A stretch of 64,000 nt of DNA from Anaeramoeba flamelloides (lineage: Eukaryota; Metamonada; Anaeramoebidae). Positions within the stretch are counted from its first letter, which is position 1. The number at the start of each line of letters is the position of its first letter. The notes below the pieces were generated by a model. That model saw only the letters and a list, made by a program, of their open reading frames with translations, was not told the origin of the DNA and searched no databases. Below are positions 11,442 to 21,633 of this stretch, piece by piece. Position numbers and translations under genes: made by a program. The stretch lies in the NCBI GenBank assembly GCA_027625915.1, contig JANTQA010000036.1:7585001-7649000 (forward strand), written 5' to 3'.

Positions 11442-12440
11442 TATATTTGAAAAAAATTAAAAAAAATAACAACTTAAAAAAAGGAAATTAGTTTAGTTTT
11501 TAAAATGTTTAAAAAAACTGAAAACTTAAATTGTTACAATTAAACCCCCAAAACTTAATATAAATTTATTGAACTTTTTGTTTTTATTTACTTCTTCTTT
11601 TTTGAATTTAGTGTTTAAGTGTTGAAATTGGATTATTTTTTTTTGTTTTTTTTGGGGTAAAATTAATGGAAATCCTAACATTAAATTACAAAAAACTGAT
11701 AATTGGTGGGTTGTGATATATAAAATAGCAAAAAATACCCGGTATGAAAAAATCCCATATAAGATTTTTAATTGAGAATATTAGGAAAATTGTTATATAA
11801 TTTCTTTTATTTAAAATTAAATCTTATTTATTTAAGAATAAAACTCTTAGTATTATAACTCGCCATTTGGTAGAATGATGATTAATGTAATTACACTTGT
11901 TCAGAACACCATTCAATCAATCAAAAAGCAAGAATAAAAATTAACATTTTCCAAACTCTAGCAAAACTAAAAAACTTGATTTTTTTCAAAAAAGTAGATC
12001 TAAACCCCAATTCAAATATTTTAACACACAAATATTCAATTTTTTGAAAAAAAAATCTTATTTACTCAATTATCGAAGAAATACCAAATTAAAACCCTTC
12101 AATAATTGGAATACTAACAATTGTTTATAAACTAAAATTCAAAATTTTCCGCACAGTTAAAACGTTCCAAACAATCCCAATAATACAATTTCATTGAAAT
12201 TGAAGATAATTTTGATTTTTGTAAAATACGAAAATTATTTTTTCATCTTTTAGTTTTTTGTTTTCATTTCATTGTTTGAATTACGTAATTTGTTTCGTTG
12301 GATCAAAATTTCTATGAATAATTGATATTAGGTTAAAGTCAAGTTGTTCCAAATAGAAGAACTCAAATAAAATTAGTTGATAGTATCTAACCATTTAATC
12401 GATCAATATTCCTAATAGAATTTAAACGAATTTAGGAATA

Positions 12441-13443
12441 CAGTCAGTTTCACTTTTAAGGCACAAACTTTCAACGAAATTTAAGGCACAATAAAAAGAA
12501 TCTATCAAATATTCCCGAAAATACCCGAAAATCGAAAATACCCGAAAATTTTTTAACCTCATAAAAACACTTTTTGAACAACTTCAAAGAAACACTAGTG
12601 CCAATATACTCAGTTTGAAGGTAAATTTGGAATTTTAATTTGGAAAAAAAATTTTTTTCTGAATATATCAAAATTCAAAAAAATTAAAATTTGAGGTAAA
12701 GATATTCAACACATTTTGTCTAAAAGGGGTTGACGTATCCTTAGATGACTGTAATATTTTTGATCATTTCGAGATGGTATTAACTTAATGAGAGAAAATG
12801 TACTTGTAAAGAAAATTTCTAATTCTGTATTATTACCTATAATTTTGTAATCTTAAATACAATCCTAAAATAACCAAGTAATATCTAATCGTAAAATACA
12901 TGCACATAACCTACACAAGGTGACCCAAGCCAAACTTTATTTAACTTCCGATTCCATAAAAGGAACTGGCTTAACCAAAACATACTAACACACACCATAC
13001 CAAACCGAATACAGCCTATACCAATATCCTGGCATACCAATACACATACCCTAATAAGTACCAACAATTACTCAAATATACTCAAAAAGCACCAAAATCT
13101 CTTCAGATTAGTTTAAAGTAGAAAATTCAAAAAAAAAAATATTTTGTCTGAAAGTAAAATTGTTATTTTATCATTAAACTGAGTATATTGGCATCGGGTT
13201 TCTTCAAAGTTGTCCAAAAAGTGTTTTTATGTGGTTAAAAATTTTTCGGGTATTTTCGGTTTTCGGGTATTTTCGGAAATATTTCAAATACCCCAATAAA
13301 AATCTCAAATTAAGGCACAAAATTTGGAATTTTATTTTTTAGAATTTATTTTTACTAGAATTTGAATTTTGTGCTTTAATTTGAGATTTTTATTGTGCCT
13401 TAAATTTCGTTGAAAGTTTGTGCCTTAAAAGTGAAACTGACTG
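12441..13443. mobile_element. Family A element interrupted by element B
   Basis: The left end CAGTCAGTTTCAC is at 12441 and the right end GTGAAACTGACTG at 13431-13443, with TA on both sides. The left arm stops after AAGGCACAATAAAAA and the element continues after 13293 with CAATAAAAATCTC. Without the 796-bp insert and one 9-bp repeat it would be an ordinary ~198-bp family A copy. Confidence 0.85.
12498..13293. mobile_element. Element B: long-TIR foldback transposon, Mutator-like by its target duplication
   Basis: A 796-bp insert within a family A element. Inverted terminal repeats of about 118 bp (12498-12616 and 13176-13293) share CCGAAAATACCCGAAAA, a block reading ACATAAAAACACTTTTTG, and GCCAATATACTCAGTTT. 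It is bounded by a 9-bp direct duplication, CAATAAAAA, at 12489-12497 and 13294-13302; this occurs once at the same place in uninterrupted family A copies. Long terminal repeats plus a 9-bp duplication are characteristic of Mutator-like elements; that class is an inference, since no transposase is present. The interior is non-coding, with an unusual C-rich strand at 12900-13070. Confidence 0.8.
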
Positions 13444-13555
13444 TAACATTTCAATTAGTGAATGGTTCTAATTTGGTAAATCTTCTTGAATTGATTAAAT
13501 AAGTTTTTTTTCACAAATCGAATTTTGGTGTGTTAAAAATTTTGAATTGGGGTTT

Positions 13556-13962
13556 TAATTACAATACTTACAAAACTAAAAATAAATAATTATCAATACT
13601 AATAAATTAGAAGTGTTAAAAATTTTGAAGAGAGCAAAACAAAAAAAATACATTGTTATATTTGGTTAAAATTCTATTAGGAAAATTGATCGATCAAATG
13701 ATTAGACACTATCAACTAATTTTATTTTAGTTCTTCTATTTGGAACAACCAAATTTAACCTAATATCAATAGTTCAAAAAAAAATTGATCGAACTAAACA
13801 AGTTAATTAATTCAAAATTGAAATGAAAAGAAAAAAATAAAAAATGAAAAAATGATTTTCACATTTTTCAAAAATCAAAATTATCTCCAATTTGAATGAA
13901 ATTGTATTATTGTGATTGTTTGGAACGTTTTAAATGTCTGTAAAATTTTGAATTTTAATTTA
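13556..13962 (+). mobile_element. Family C element, right-hand part
   Basis: This matches 61735-62140 of the full family C copy in direct orientation: TAATTATCAATAC, GAGAGCAAAACAAAAAA, TTGATCGATCAAATG, AACTAATTTTATTT, and GAAATTGTATTATTGTGATT. It abuts the inverted copy ending at 13553, so the locus is a head-to-head pair of family C pieces. Confidence 0.65.
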
Positions 13963-14254
13963 CATTGGTTATCAAAAATCACTTGAGTGTTATATAGACA
14001 CCTCCAATTTAATTAACTTTAGGAAGGCTTATTAATTAGTTCATAAAAAATTTGGTTATTTATAAAAAGGATTTGATTGAAAATATTGACAATTACACAA
14101 CAATTTTACTAATATTCACAATTAAAAATCTTTTACAGGGTTATTTTAATTGTGGGTATTTTTTCACTGCTATACCACAATTTTAAATAAATTAAATATA
14201 ATACTTCAAATTATCATCTTTATATTCAGATTTGGGTTCCTTTTTACTTTAATA

Positions 14255-14787
14255 TAAACACCATTCCAAAAATTTGAACACACCCCAAAATCAAAAATAG
14301 GCAAAATAAAACTCAATTTATTATATTTTTCCAAACGTTATATATTACCACATTTAAGTTACCAAGTATTAATGTTTTTATAAGTAATCATTTAAATCCA
14401 AAGAAAAGAAAAAAATATATAAAAACCAAAAAAATCAAAACTCTGTGTGTCCAAAATAATGAAACGAGCTGAATAAAAAATGTATCGGCAAGTTTGTTCA
14501 AATTTCACCAACAATTGTTGATCGATCAAATGTTAAGATACCATCAACCAATTGTATGTGATTTTTCTTTTTAACAAACTCAACACTAACCTTCTATCAT
14601 TCATTGAAAAAAAAATCAGATCTAACGAAACAGATTACAAAACTGGAAAAAAAGGAAATGAAAACAAAACATAAAAGTCAAAAAATGAAATAGTTTGTAA
14701 TATAAAATTTATTCCCAAATTGGATGTAAAGTGTTGTATTGTTATTCTTTCAACCGTTTAATTTGTGTCCAAATTTTTGGAATTAAG
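14255..14787 (+). mobile_element. Family D element (mariner-like ends)
   Basis: A ~533-bp element with ends of the type CATTCCAAAAATTTGAACAC (left) and GTCCAAATTTTTGGAATTAAG (right). It matches 39523-40056 in reverse orientation along its whole length, including an internal GTGTGTCCAAAATAATGAAAC. The TTCCAAAAATTTGGACACA end resembles termini of Tc1/mariner elements. Family D shares its middle (TTGATCGATCAAATG, a CCATCAACCAATT block) with family C, so the two are diverged sister families. Non-coding. Confidence 0.7.
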
Positions 14788-14940
14788 TATATGTAAATAA
14801 AACACAGGTATTAGTATTATCATGAACATACTCATCAGTAAACTCAATGGATTTGATTACTTATTTTGTTTTGTTTACTGATGTTTTTGGTGGTTTAAAA
14901 ATGTGGGTTTTCTGTAATGTTATATGTACGGTAGGTCTCA

Positions 14941-15160
14941 TTGATCGAACAAGTGGTGTGTATTGAATTTTTGGTCGAGGGGTGTAAATAATTTATTGCT
15001 TCATTCCAGTGAAATAAAGCATTCCATTGATCGAACTCTCAAAGTGGACTGAAATTTTGGTAGAGTCGTGTTATGGAATTACAGGCGTTATTTTACTGAA
15101 ATAAAGCTGGTTCATTGATCGAATTCGTGAAGATGATCGGAAATTTTGGAGTGTTTTTTT
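14941..15160 (+). repeat. Tandem repeat of about 87 bp, two and a half units
   Basis: TTGATCGAAC/TTGATCGAAT recurs at 14941, 15027 and 15115, spacing 86 and 88 bp. Units share an order of blocks: TTGATCGAA, TGAAATTTTGG (or a variant), GTGTTA/GTGTAA, then TTCCAGTGAAATAAAGC / TTTTACTGAAATAAAGC. The block is richer in G+C than its surroundings. Neither strand gives a long frame. It could be a degenerate satellite or repeated small RNA units; no known RNA family was recognised. Confidence 0.6.
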
Positions 15161-15186
15161 TAAAATAAAAAAATTTAAAAAAAAAA

Positions 15187-15236
15187 GAAAAAAAAAGAAA
15201 AAAAAAGAAAAAAAAAGAAAAAAAAAGAAAAAAAAA
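15187..15236 (+). repeat. Microsatellite, 10-bp period (G followed by nine A)
   Basis: A single G recurs at 15187, 15197, 15207, 15217 and 15227 in an otherwise pure A run. The exact 10-bp period means one G per helical turn. It is most likely a slippage product. Confidence 0.9.
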
Positions 15237-15359
15237 TGTCAAACAAAAAACAATAACCCATTAAAGCCAAAGTGTGCTAATACCAATAATAAAAATATAT
15301 ACCTCTGTATATTTAATTAGTGTTTCCTCAAAATTGACTCAAATGTAAACTAAGTGTTA

Positions 15360-15556
15360 CAGTCAGTTTCACTTTTAAGACACAAACTTTCAACGAAATT
15401 TAAGGCACAATAAAAATCTCAAATTAAGGCACAAAATTCAAATTCTAATAAAAATAAATTGTAAAAAATGAAATTCCAAATTTTGTGCCTTAATTTGAGA
15501 TTTTTTTGTGCCTTAAATTTAGTTGAAAGTTTGTGCCTTAAAAGTGAAACTGACTG
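15360..15556. mobile_element. Family A palindromic element
   Basis: A 197-bp near-perfect palindrome from CAGTCAGTTTCACTTTTAAG to GTGAAACTGACTG, TA on both sides. It contains the sequence AAGGCACAATAAAAATCTC uninterrupted, which shows the pre-insertion state of the site used by element B. Confidence 0.9.
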
Positions 15557-17273
15557 TATCTGCTTATTGTTATTTTGTTGGAGCTTTTTAATTATTTTTA
15601 AATAGTATTTTTATCTTAAAGTCAGCTATGATGAATTTTGCCAAAAGCTTTATCCATAAAATCTGTTGATAAGGAATTTTCTTGAAACTAAAAAGAAGGA
15701 AAAATGATTTTTCTAATTCTTCATTATTTTTAAGAAAGTGTTTTTTTGCTGGCTAACTAAGGTTTATGTATACCTCATAGCAACCCATTATTGAAAACCC
15801 ATCTCAACCGCAAAAATTGATTTTATTAATGTATTTCACAATACCACCTAAAAAGAAAGTAAAAAATTTCCAAAATTCCGATCTTCAAAAGGATCTCAAA
15901 AACAAAAAAGTGAAATATTTATTAAACAAAATCAGTAAAGACTTAATAAAATTATAGAAATTTGTTTCTTCGATGTTATTGGGGCCATAGCAATGGAGAA
16001 ACTTCTCAATCCTTAAATTTGGAATATTTGATTTTACAATTTTTACACATGTGCTGTACAAAAAAAAAATAAAGTTTAAATTTTGAACAATTTCTAATTA
16101 AAAGAACCAAAAGAAGAGACAAATTAAGTCAATTCAAAATTCTCTCGTTCACCAAAAAACTTTTTTTAATAATTGAATCCATCTAATCAATATAGGAACT
16201 AAAAATCTGTACTTTTTTTTTTTAGAATTTCAATTTGTATTTTTTGCTTTCTGAAAAGAATATTTTTCAAAAATGCATCAAATACATTGGTGTTTTTTTG
16301 AAGGATTATTAATTCTAAAAACTTTTAAAATTTTTTCTCAATTTGGAAATACTAATTTATTAATTGTAGTAAATTAAAAAGAAAAATTCACTCTTGTATT
16401 ATTTATTCTAATTAAAAAGTTTCAATTTTTTTCAGATATGAAGCTTATTGTCAAGAACTTTTTTTCGAATTGATAATTATTTTTTAGATTATGAAAATTT
16501 TTTCATAATTGTAAGGTTTGAAATAACTTTTTTTATTGAAGTTTCCAAAATGAAAACAAATTTTAGATGATAGAGTTTATTTTCTACTCAACAAAGGAAA
16601 AATTCTCAATTCAAAAAATAAAAATTCTTACAGACTATTGATTTTCTTTTAAAAAGTTCTTTTAGAGGATGAGAAAAAAAAAGTTTTTTTTTATCTAAAA
16701 GCAATTGACTATATGTTATACAATAAAGGCGACACAATTTTCATTCAGCTTTCCAAAAAAAGCTTTTTGCAAATCAATTACAACATTTCAAATTATGATA
16801 TTTTATCAAAAGCTTAAATTTTTAATTTTTCGTTTAGAATTGGGAACTTTTTGATTTTTTTTGAAAAGTTGAATGGAAATTTTGATCTTTTTATATTACA
16901 ATTAAAAGCCTTAGTGTACTTTTGAATCCTCTTTTTGTGGTTTTCTTTTAACCGAAAAAGTTGAGAAAAAATAGAAATTTTATAGTTAATTGCAAAAGTA
17001 AATTAATTCCACAAGTTGGAAAAGTGTAAGCCGAAGCAAAAAAATCTTATTTGGGGTTAATTCAATTAATTTAATCCTTCACGAATCAAAACAAATTCGA
17101 AGAAAGCTCAAAAACTTTTTGTTAAAAAAGAAAAATCATTTTTTTTTTTCCCCTGTTATAAATTTGTTTTTCAATTCAAAAATAGACCGTCAGATTCTAG
17201 CCAATTTCTAGAAAAAACTCATATTAAAAAAAAAAAAGATATTTGAAAAATTACAAACCTAACAATAATTAAA

Positions 17274-19757
17274 ATGACAACACAATCAAGTAGAATTGGG
17301 AATTTGTTATATGACACGCAACTTTCTGATGTTGAGTTTGTTATCTTTCAAGAAAAGGAATTCAAAAAACAACAAAAAAGGAGACAAAAACACAAAAAAA
17401 AAACAAATTTGTCAGCGCATATCCATCCAAAAAAACAAAACGAAAACAAACAACTTTTCCAAGAAAAACATAAAAAATCCAATTTAAGTGATTTCATCAA
17501 GTCAAAACAAGAGACTGCCAGACGAAAAACAAACAAACAAACAGAGAAGGAAAAATCAAAATCAAAATCAAAATCGAACACGAACACGAACACAAACATA
17601 AAAAAGAGTGTGCATTGTTCTTTAGGAGAGCATTCTCCCAAAAAACAACATTTTTATGCACACAAGCTCCTTTTATCTCTCTCTTCGCCCTTTTTTCGAA
17701 ATTTGTTCTATCCAACCAACTGGAGGATGTCTAACAAACTCACGTATCGGGTTGTCATTAATGATCTGAACCCTTGTGTCTTTTCGATCATTTTGGATTA
17801 TATTTATACGAATCAGGCAAAGTTTAATCATGAAAATTGTGTTTCTGTGTTAATTGCCGCAAAGAAATTTGAATTGTTCCAATTGTGTGAATTAGCGGAA
17901 GACTATTTTCTCAAGAACCTGACACCAAAAACGTTTCTTCAGTTTTATAAAGAAAAATATAACCTCACTAACCCCCTTAACATAAGAAAATTGAACGATT
18001 ATTTTGTTTTAAATTTTGATCGCCTGTTAAACGAACCAAAATGTTTAGAAAATTTGCCAAACGAATATATTGATCTTGTTTTTAAAACTTATGAAAAATG
18101 CGATTTGTTGCAAAAGGAAAACTTTTTTAAAAGGCTTATCCAGAGAATTGATAAGAAAAATTATTCGAAAAATGAATCTTCTCAAATAGGATTAAAAAGA
18201 AAAAAATTTCTTCTCTTTTATAATTATGATGACCAAGAAATCTATCAACTTTATCCAGATTTAATAAAGATCAAAGTGAAGAAGAAAAAGCAACAAAAAA
18301 AGCGAAAGCAACATTTGCTCAAAAATAATCAAATTGAGCAAATGCAAAAAAATAAATCGTTATTCAAAAAAAATTCGTATTCTTTGAATAGCCAATTAAC
18401 AAACCTTAATTGCTCTGATTGTGATTGCCTGGTACAAAAGCCATCAAAAAAGTCTTCTTTTGAAACAGAAATTGAACAGAAGCATCAATTACAATTATTA
18501 CAACAGCAACGAGCTCAGCAACAACAACAAAATCAACTGCAAAAGCAACACAAAAAGCAACAAGAAAAGCAACTGCAACAACAGCTACCCTCACCCCCAC
18601 CACAGCAACAGCAACCACAACTACAGAAAGGATTTCCGATACAACCTACATTAAATCGGTCCAATCTGTTTCCTTATCAGATTGTTAATCCAAAAATAAA
18701 CCCTTTATGGTATCCAAACCAATCGCTATTATCTTATTTTCACAATACACAGCCACAATTTAATTTCCCCCAGCAGTTAGTGAACCCCCAAACCAAGAAT
18801 AACAAGAATTTACCACACAAACAAAAGCAGCGGTTTCAATTATTACAACAACAACAACAACAACAATTACATACACAACCGAAAAGTTCAAAAGTTGAAC
18901 AGCCTTTTCCACAAATCAAAAACCAAAATAATGATTCAACAAACCACAAGCAAGAAGATAAAAGATCAGGCTCCCAAGATCCTTTGGGGGCGGCAAAATC
19001 ATTAAGAATTTTATCAAAAAAGCATTTAGGGAAAAAAAAACCAAACCAAAATTTTCAAGTGTTATTGTTAACAACGGACACTAATCAATCTCATAAGGAC
19101 GACGTAATCCTTTCAATTAAAACTGGTGGGTTTGAGAATATCGATCAAATTGATTGCTCACAAACAACACCGACATTAGGAGAAATCAGTAGATTTGATT
19201 GCATATTTATTTATTCCACAATCGAGCCATTTAAAGACGCGTCAACGTTAGGAAACATCTTGGCAGATTATGTTGATGACGGAGGTGGCTTAGTGATCTC
19301 TTCATACCGTACAATGATCAAAAACCCCTTCAAATGGAAAAACTCAAAATTAGAAGGGAGGCTGGTGTCCTTGGATTTTTTGCCATGCCAAGCAGGTGAA
19401 TTGGTATCCTTAAAAAGAGCAAAATTGGGTAAAATCCTTTTAAAAGATCACCCACTAATCAAAGGACTTGAAAATTTCGATGGGGGCACAAAAAGTTACC
19501 GCATCACGACAAAATTTCAATTGAATTCAGAGACAGAGGGGCAGCTAATTGCCAAATGGGCAGATGGGATACCTTTTATCGCTTGGAAGAAAAAAAAACA
19601 AACAGGCTCGGGAATGGTCGTTTTCTTAAACTTCCAACCAGTTTCTGGTAATTGCTATCAGGACAGAGGCAGATATAGCCATTGGTTAAATACTGATGGG
19701 AGAAAAATGATTTCGAATGCAATACGTTGGGCTATATTTAATGATTTGAGTCATTGA
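17274..19757 (+). CDS. BTB protein with a C-terminal glutamine-amidotransferase-like (ThuA-like) domain
   Basis: Intronless, 827 residues, ATG at 17274 to TGA. The N-terminal BTB core is split. The first strand, LLYDTQLSDVEFVIF (11-25), is followed by about 100 Lys/Gln/Ser-rich residues, and the fold resumes at HFYAHKLLLSLSSPFFRNLF (126-145) and ends near 210. A BACK-like helical stretch follows (about 215-300). Then come a basic segment, a Gln-rich tract (about 408-456) and a disordered linker. Residues about 594-827 look like a class-I amidotransferase/ThuA-type Rossmann fold: VLLLTTDTN, DCIFIYST, YVDDGGGLVISSYRT (about 665-679), HPLIKGLENF, VVFLNFQP, and a final RWAIFN helix. No obvious Cys nucleophile follows the GGGLV strand, so this part is probably a binding rather than a glutaminase domain. 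The BTB may bring a Cullin-3 or a dimer partner; that is inference. Confidence 0.8.
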   Translation: MTTQSSRIGNLLYDTQLSDVEFVIFQEKEFKKQQKRRQKHKKKTNLSAHIHPKKQNENKQLFQEKHKKSNLSDFIKSKQETARRKTNKQTEKEKSKSKSKSNTNTNTNIKKSVHCSLGEHSPKKQHFYAHKLLLSLSSPFFRNLFYPTNWRMSNKLTYRVVINDLNPCVFSIILDYIYTNQAKFNHENCVSVLIAAKKFELFQLCELAEDYFLKNLTPKTFLQFYKEKYNLTNPLNIRKLNDYFVLNFDRLLNEPKCLENLPNEYIDLVFKTYEKCDLLQKENFFKRLIQRIDKKNYSKNESSQIGLKRKKFLLFYNYDDQEIYQLYPDLIKIKVKKKKQQKKRKQHLLKNNQIEQMQKNKSLFKKNSYSLNSQLTNLNCSDCDCLVQKPSKKSSFETEIEQKHQLQLLQQQRAQQQQQNQLQKQHKKQQEKQLQQQLPSPPPQQQQPQLQKGFPIQPTLNRSNLFPYQIVNPKINPLWYPNQSLLSYFHNTQPQFNFPQQLVNPQTKNNKNLPHKQKQRFQLLQQQQQQQLHTQPKSSKVEQPFPQIKNQNNDSTNHKQEDKRSGSQDPLGAAKSLRILSKKHLGKKKPNQNFQVLLLTTDTNQSHKDDVILSIKTGGFENIDQIDCSQTTPTLGEISRFDCIFIYSTIEPFKDASTLGNILADYVDDGGGLVISSYRTMIKNPFKWKNSKLEGRLVSLDFLPCQAGELVSLKRAKLGKILLKDHPLIKGLENFDGGTKSYRITTKFQLNSETEGQLIAKWADGIPFIAWKKKKQTGSGMVVFLNFQPVSGNCYQDRGRYSHWLNTDGRKMISNAIRWAIFNDLSH

Positions 19758-19954
19758 TATTTACACCATTCTAACGGTTGTAAGATGCATACAAGATCAA
19801 AAAATAGTCAAAAAATGTCCCAATTTTTTATATATTGCAAAACTAAATATTAAATCATGTGTAAGTTACACACCATTAATTTTTAAACCTATAATCATTT
19901 TTATTCAAATAAAAGAAAAATAATTTAAAAAACTCAAAAAAAAAAAATCTTTGT

Positions 19955-20334
19955 CTTAAAAATTTTAAAAGGAACGGAACAAAAAAATTTTAAAACGAAC
20001 TGAACAAAAAAATTTTATATTGATAAATATATTGAAATTCTACTATCATTTATTAAACCGATCAAAATCTTTAGATAAAAAACCAATTGCTTATTTAGGT
20101 TTTTCTATTTAGCTGAGCTTGAAATTAACCTTATATCAATCATTGTAAAAAAATTTACTGATCGAACAATACAAATTATATAATAGGAAAAAATAAAATG
20201 AAAAGAAGACAGAAAAGAGAAATAAATGATAAAAATATTTATTAAATCAAAATTATTTCCAAATTTCAATCAAAATTTTGTTTTGTAATTCTTTAAATTC
20301 TTTTTGGTTTCCAAAATTTTGAAATTTTTGTTTA
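19955..20334 (+). mobile_element. Diverged element of the C/D group
   Basis: The order of blocks is as in families C and D: GAACTGAACAAAAAAATTTTA, ATTGAAATTCTA, AACCTTATATCAATCATTG, GATCGAACAATACAAATTA, AATGAAAAGAAGACA, and a right end with TTTCCAAAATTTTGAAATTTTTG. Identity is clearly lower than among the other copies, so this is an old insertion. The left terminus is missing or unrecognisable. Confidence 0.5.
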
Positions 20335-21432
20335 TGGTGTTCAATACTGTTGTTTTGTCCATTATTGTTGATGATATTATTATTATTTTTTTAAAAGATA
20401 TCTATTTCTACATATATACTTATTATTGTTGTTGTCATTTATTATTTCTAATTATTAATAAAAAAATATTATATAAATCATAATAGTTCTTTTGTTTCAA
20501 TTTTGAAAATTAAATATTTTGTATTTTTCGATGATTTGATATCAAAAAAAATAATAATAATAAAGTATCTATGTAAAATCAAAAAGAATACAGATAATAA
20601 CATTAAATTAAATTTATACAAGATGGTATATCTTTAACTTGTTAAAAGCCAATGAAAACCCGTTATTGTTTTTATTTTATTAAATTTTCAAGTAAATATT
20701 AGAGTTTAGAATTAAAATTCAAGAGCTTATTCTTAAATGAATTCTATTATTAGAGCTATCATCTAAAAAATAATCAAGTAAATATAATAAAATAAAAGTT
20801 AATTTTTAATAAATATTGTGGAAACAAGATGAGAAAACATTAAGTAAAATTTTCATATCTATAAACATAAAATGGCAAATGTGGAGGATTTAAAATCCTT
20901 ATTATTATTTTTTTTTTATCTTTTTTTTTTTTTCCATTTTATAGATAAAAGGAAAATTATCTTATCAATTAAAATTAACCTTACTGAAAATCAACGCAAT
21001 AACAATATAAAATTAATTTTACTTCAAAAAATGAATGTTGGAATACACTCAAAACATAAAACTTTTAAAAATTAATCATAAGAAAAATAAATAAAAATTA
21101 TTGTTCTTGTCAGGAATTTGTCATCAAAAGATCTTATCGTTAGAAAACTTGACATAATAAAGAAAAACCAATAAAAAAAATTGAAAAGACAATCTATTTG
21201 ATATTTTTCAAAATTATTTCGAAATTCGTGTACCAACTGTCCAATTTTTTTGTGTAGTGTTGTAAAAGAAATAAATATGCAAAGATTCAAATGTATGTAT
21301 TAAAAGACACGATTTTACTTTTATCTTTTAAATTGTAGAAAATACAGATGTATTTTTTTTATTATTATTATCATTCAAAAGAATAAAGTAAAATACAATT
21401 TTTTACTCCTTACTTGAAAACTAAAAAAAATA

Positions 21433-21633
21433 CCCCTTCAGTTTCACTTTTAAGGCACAAAATTCAATGGAATTTAAGGTACAAAAAAAATCTCAAATTA
21501 TGGCACAAAATTTGTAATTTTTTTTTTTTTCTCAATTTATTTTGAGAGAATCTGAATTTTGTGCCTTAATTTGAGATTTTTTTTTGTGCCTTAAATTTCG
21601 TTGAATTTGGCGACTTAAAAGTGGAACTGACTT
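21433..21633. mobile_element. Family A palindromic element, diverged
   Basis: A ~200-bp copy, TA on both sides, with a changed left tip (CCCCTTCAGTTTCACTTTTAAG) and right tip GGAACTGACTT. The arms still pair over most of their length. Confidence 0.75.

Larger units (their letters stand above)
12001..13553 (-). mobile_element. Family C element, rearranged and interrupted
   Basis: A left piece (12001-12127) starts TAAACCCCAATTC like the family C left end. From 12128 (TAAACTAAAATTC) a second copy runs in the opposite orientation to 12440. It is broken by the family A element (12441-13443), and resumes to the GAATTGGGGTTT end at about 13553. Compared with the full copy at 55013-55552, about 120 bp are missing at the interruption. 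This is the outermost layer of a three-level nest. Confidence 0.6.
5794..17273. other. 11.5-kb gene-free region packed with small transposons
   Basis: No gene was recognised between the ZIP gene and the BTB/amidotransferase-like gene. The region holds at least six family A palindromes, elements B, C, D, E and F, a tandem repeat and microsatellites, listed separately. Between them lies A/T homopolymer-rich DNA without coding signal. The stretches 7.9-9.3 kb and 15.6-17.2 kb show nothing identifiable. Confidence 0.6.

Noticed and set aside
12885-13067. A 60-codon minus-strand frame inside element B, Cys/Val-rich
   Set aside because: It results from the C-rich strand bias of the element interior; no transposase motifs.
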